NCBI GenBank assembly: GCA_007131555.1
Contig: SLQH01000125.1
Location: 1-14,875 of the forward strand
Origin: Planctomycetota bacterium
GTDB taxonomy: Bacteria; Planctomycetota; UBA11346
Direction: 5' to 3'
DNA: 14,875 bases
Part shown: one piece after another, positions 13,541 to 14,875 of the stretch
How the letters are laid out: every line of letters begins with the position of its first letter
How positions within the stretch are numbered: the stretch's first letter is position 1
The notes under the pieces: model-generated
Seen by the model: the letters and a program-made list of their open reading frames with translations, nothing else
What the model was told of the DNA's origin: nothing
The model's database searches: none
Position numbers and translations under genes: made by a program

Positions 13541-14875
13541 TTATCCGGTGGTGACGGTGCACAGGCGCTTGGGTTGTACTGTGGCCGCGATGGCGCCCAA
13601 TACCGGCTGTGGCACCGGGTCATCAAGGGTCAGCAGGACCAGGGCATCGCCACGGCCGTCGATGCGGCTGACTTCCATGCGGGCGATGTTGATGTTGTTC
13701 TCGCCCAGGATCGAGCCGTATTTACCGACCATGCCGGGGCGGTCCTCGTATTCCATGATCAAGAGGTTGTTGCCTACCGGCAGGTCGATGCTGTAGTCGT
13801 CGAAGCTGAGAATCCGGACCTGTCCTTCAATGACGCTGCCGCCGATCGAGTGCTGGCCGCCGGGGGTGGTGGCGGTGAGGACCAGACGGGCGGGATTGCC
13901 GCGGGTCGTGGCGCTGGTGGAGCTGGTCAGTTCGATGCCGCGTTCTTCGGCAATCAGCGGTGCGTTGACGAGATTGACGCCGGTCTCGCAGATCTGCGAC
14001 AGTGCGCCCTTGAGGGCGCCGACCGACAGTGGCTTGACGTCATGTTCGGCGAGATCGCCACGGGTCAGCACCTCCAGGCCTTGGAGGGGTTCGCCCAGGG
14101 TCTGGGCCAGGACCTCGCCCAGGATCTGCGCAGCGCGCAGGTAGTCGGCCACCGCCGGATCGACCTTCAGTTGAACGTTGACAGCATTGATGATGGTGCC
14201 GTCGGCGAAGTAGGCGTTGAAGCTGTCGGCGATGTCGGTCGAGACCTTGACCTGGGCTTCCTCGGTCGAGGCGCCGAGATGGGGCGTGGTGATGAGCCGG
14301 GGGGCTCCGCGCAGGGGATTGTCCTCGGTCATTGGTTCCTTCGAGAAGACGTCACAGGCGGCGGCAGCCACCCGCCCATCCCTGAGAGCCTGGGCCAGGT
14401 CGGCCTCGTTGACCACTCCGCCCCGGGCCACGTTGACGATGCGCACGCTGGGCTTCATCTTGGCGATGGCAGCGGCATCGATCATGTTGGCGGTCTTGTC
14501 GGTCTTGGGCACATGGAGGCTGATGACATCAGCCTGGGCGTACAGGGTGTCCAGGTCCACGGCCTCAATGTTGAGTTCAGCAGCCACTTCCGGGCTGAGG
14601 AAGGGATCGTGAGCGATCACCCGCATCCCGGCGCCCTGCATGACCTGGGCCACATGACCGCCGATCTTGCCCAGGCCGACGATGCTCAGGGTCTTGCCGT
14701 GCAGTTCTACACCGATGTAGCTCTTCTTATCCCAGTCGCCCTGTTGCAGGGCGTGGTGGGCCTGGCCCAGGTTGCGGGCCACGGCGAAGATCATGGCGAT
14801 GCTGTGTTCGGCTGCCGACAGGATATTGCCCAAGGGGGCGTTGACGACGATGACGCCCTGGGCGGTGGCGGCTTT
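13541..14875 (-). CDS. serA: D-3-phosphoglycerate dehydrogenase (long form), start beyond window edge
   Basis: This is the C-terminal 444 residues of SerA, which oxidises 3-phosphoglycerate to 3-phosphohydroxypyruvate, the first step of serine synthesis. The frame is open to the window edge. Compared with long SerA proteins of about 525-530 residues, roughly 85 residues are missing. Visible are the NAD-binding GLGKIG at 67-72 and the catalytic Arg in NVARGG (R151), Glu in DVFSKEP (E180) and His in TPHLGAS (H199). After these come the allosteric substrate-binding domain (about 240-365) and a C-terminal ACT domain (about 370-444, with DRPGMVGKYGSIL) that in other SerA proteins binds serine. No lesion is visible. 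An inverted repeat sits right after the stop. Confidence 0.93.
   Translation of the reverse strand, partial: KAATAQGVIVVNAPLGNILSAAEHSIAMIFAVARNLGQAHHALQQGDWDKKSYIGVELHGKTLSIVGLGKIGGHVAQVMQGAGMRVIAHDPFLSPEVAAELNIEAVDLDTLYAQADVISLHVPKTDKTANMIDAAAIAKMKPSVRIVNVARGGVVNEADLAQALRDGRVAAAACDVFSKEPMTEDNPLRGAPRLITTPHLGASTEEAQVKVSTDIADSFNAYFADGTIINAVNVQLKVDPAVADYLRAAQILGEVLAQTLGEPLQGLEVLTRGDLAEHDVKPLSVGALKGALSQICETGVNLVNAPLIAEERGIELTSSTSATTRGNPARLVLTATTPGGQHSIGGSVIEGQVRILSFDDYSIDLPVGNNLLIMEYEDRPGMVGKYGSILGENNINIARMEVSRIDGRGDALVLLTLDDPVPQPVLGAIAATVQPKRLCTVTTG

Noticed and set aside
1..14875. CRISPR arrays, tRNA or rRNA genes, transposase or integrase genes
   Set aside because: I read all gene gaps and saw no regularly spaced repeats, no cloverleaf and no transposase or integrase motifs.

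Overview
The window is a GC-rich bacterial segment, roughly 60% or more GC by eye. It carries ten complete genes and one gene cut by the right edge. The source is not certain. A sulfatase, a YesU-family (DUF1961) protein, a heparinase II/III-like lyase, a GH65 glucosidase of the glucosylgalactosyl-hydroxylysine type, an AraC regulator and a dispersed 9-nt-periodic repeat together suggest an environmental polysaccharide degrader, perhaps of the Planctomycetes-Verrucomicrobia-Lentisphaerae group. That placement is inference only; no rRNA or tRNA is present to anchor it.

Layout. At the left is a leftward SAM-dependent methyltransferase resembling phospholipid N-methyltransferases (140-730). Next comes a gene-free stretch holding palindromic element A (1049-1210). 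A rightward block follows: fxsA (1344-1880), an overlapping small membrane protein (1870-2331) and a GH65-type glucosidase (2385-4496). It converges on a leftward secreted heparinase II/III-like polysaccharide lyase (4608-6758), whose upstream region (6759-7257) contains several inverted repeats. A leftward two-gene operon encodes a YesU-like protein (9255-9944) and then a large protein with a lectin-like domain plus a beta-propeller resembling rhamnogalacturonan lyases (7258-9243). It diverges from an AraC-family regulator (10064-10924) across a promoter region with clustered CCAGGAT-type half-sites. Element B (10964-11139), an inverted copy of element A, follows. The right part is leftward: serA (13541 to the edge), a 9-nt-periodic inverted repeat, sixA (12783-13262) and an S1-type sulfatase (11235-12758).

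How the genes may work together. The lyase is the only enzyme here with a clear signal peptide. It could cut an acidic polysaccharide outside the cytoplasm, while the YesU-like protein, the propeller protein, the GH65 enzyme and the sulfatase, all without visible signal peptides, would act on imported oligosaccharides. YesU belongs to the Bacillus subtilis yes locus for rhamnogalacturonan use, which also has RG lyases and an AraC regulator, so a pectin-like or sulfated glycan is a reasonable guess. No transporter is present, and the substrate cannot be read from the sequence. serA, sixA, fxsA and the methyltransferase look like housekeeping genes.

The most distinctive non-coding feature is the pair of long imperfect palindromes, elements A and B, in inverse orientation about 9.75 kb apart. 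They enclose everything from fxsA to the AraC gene. They look like ERIC-type or MITE-type dispersed intergenic repeats.
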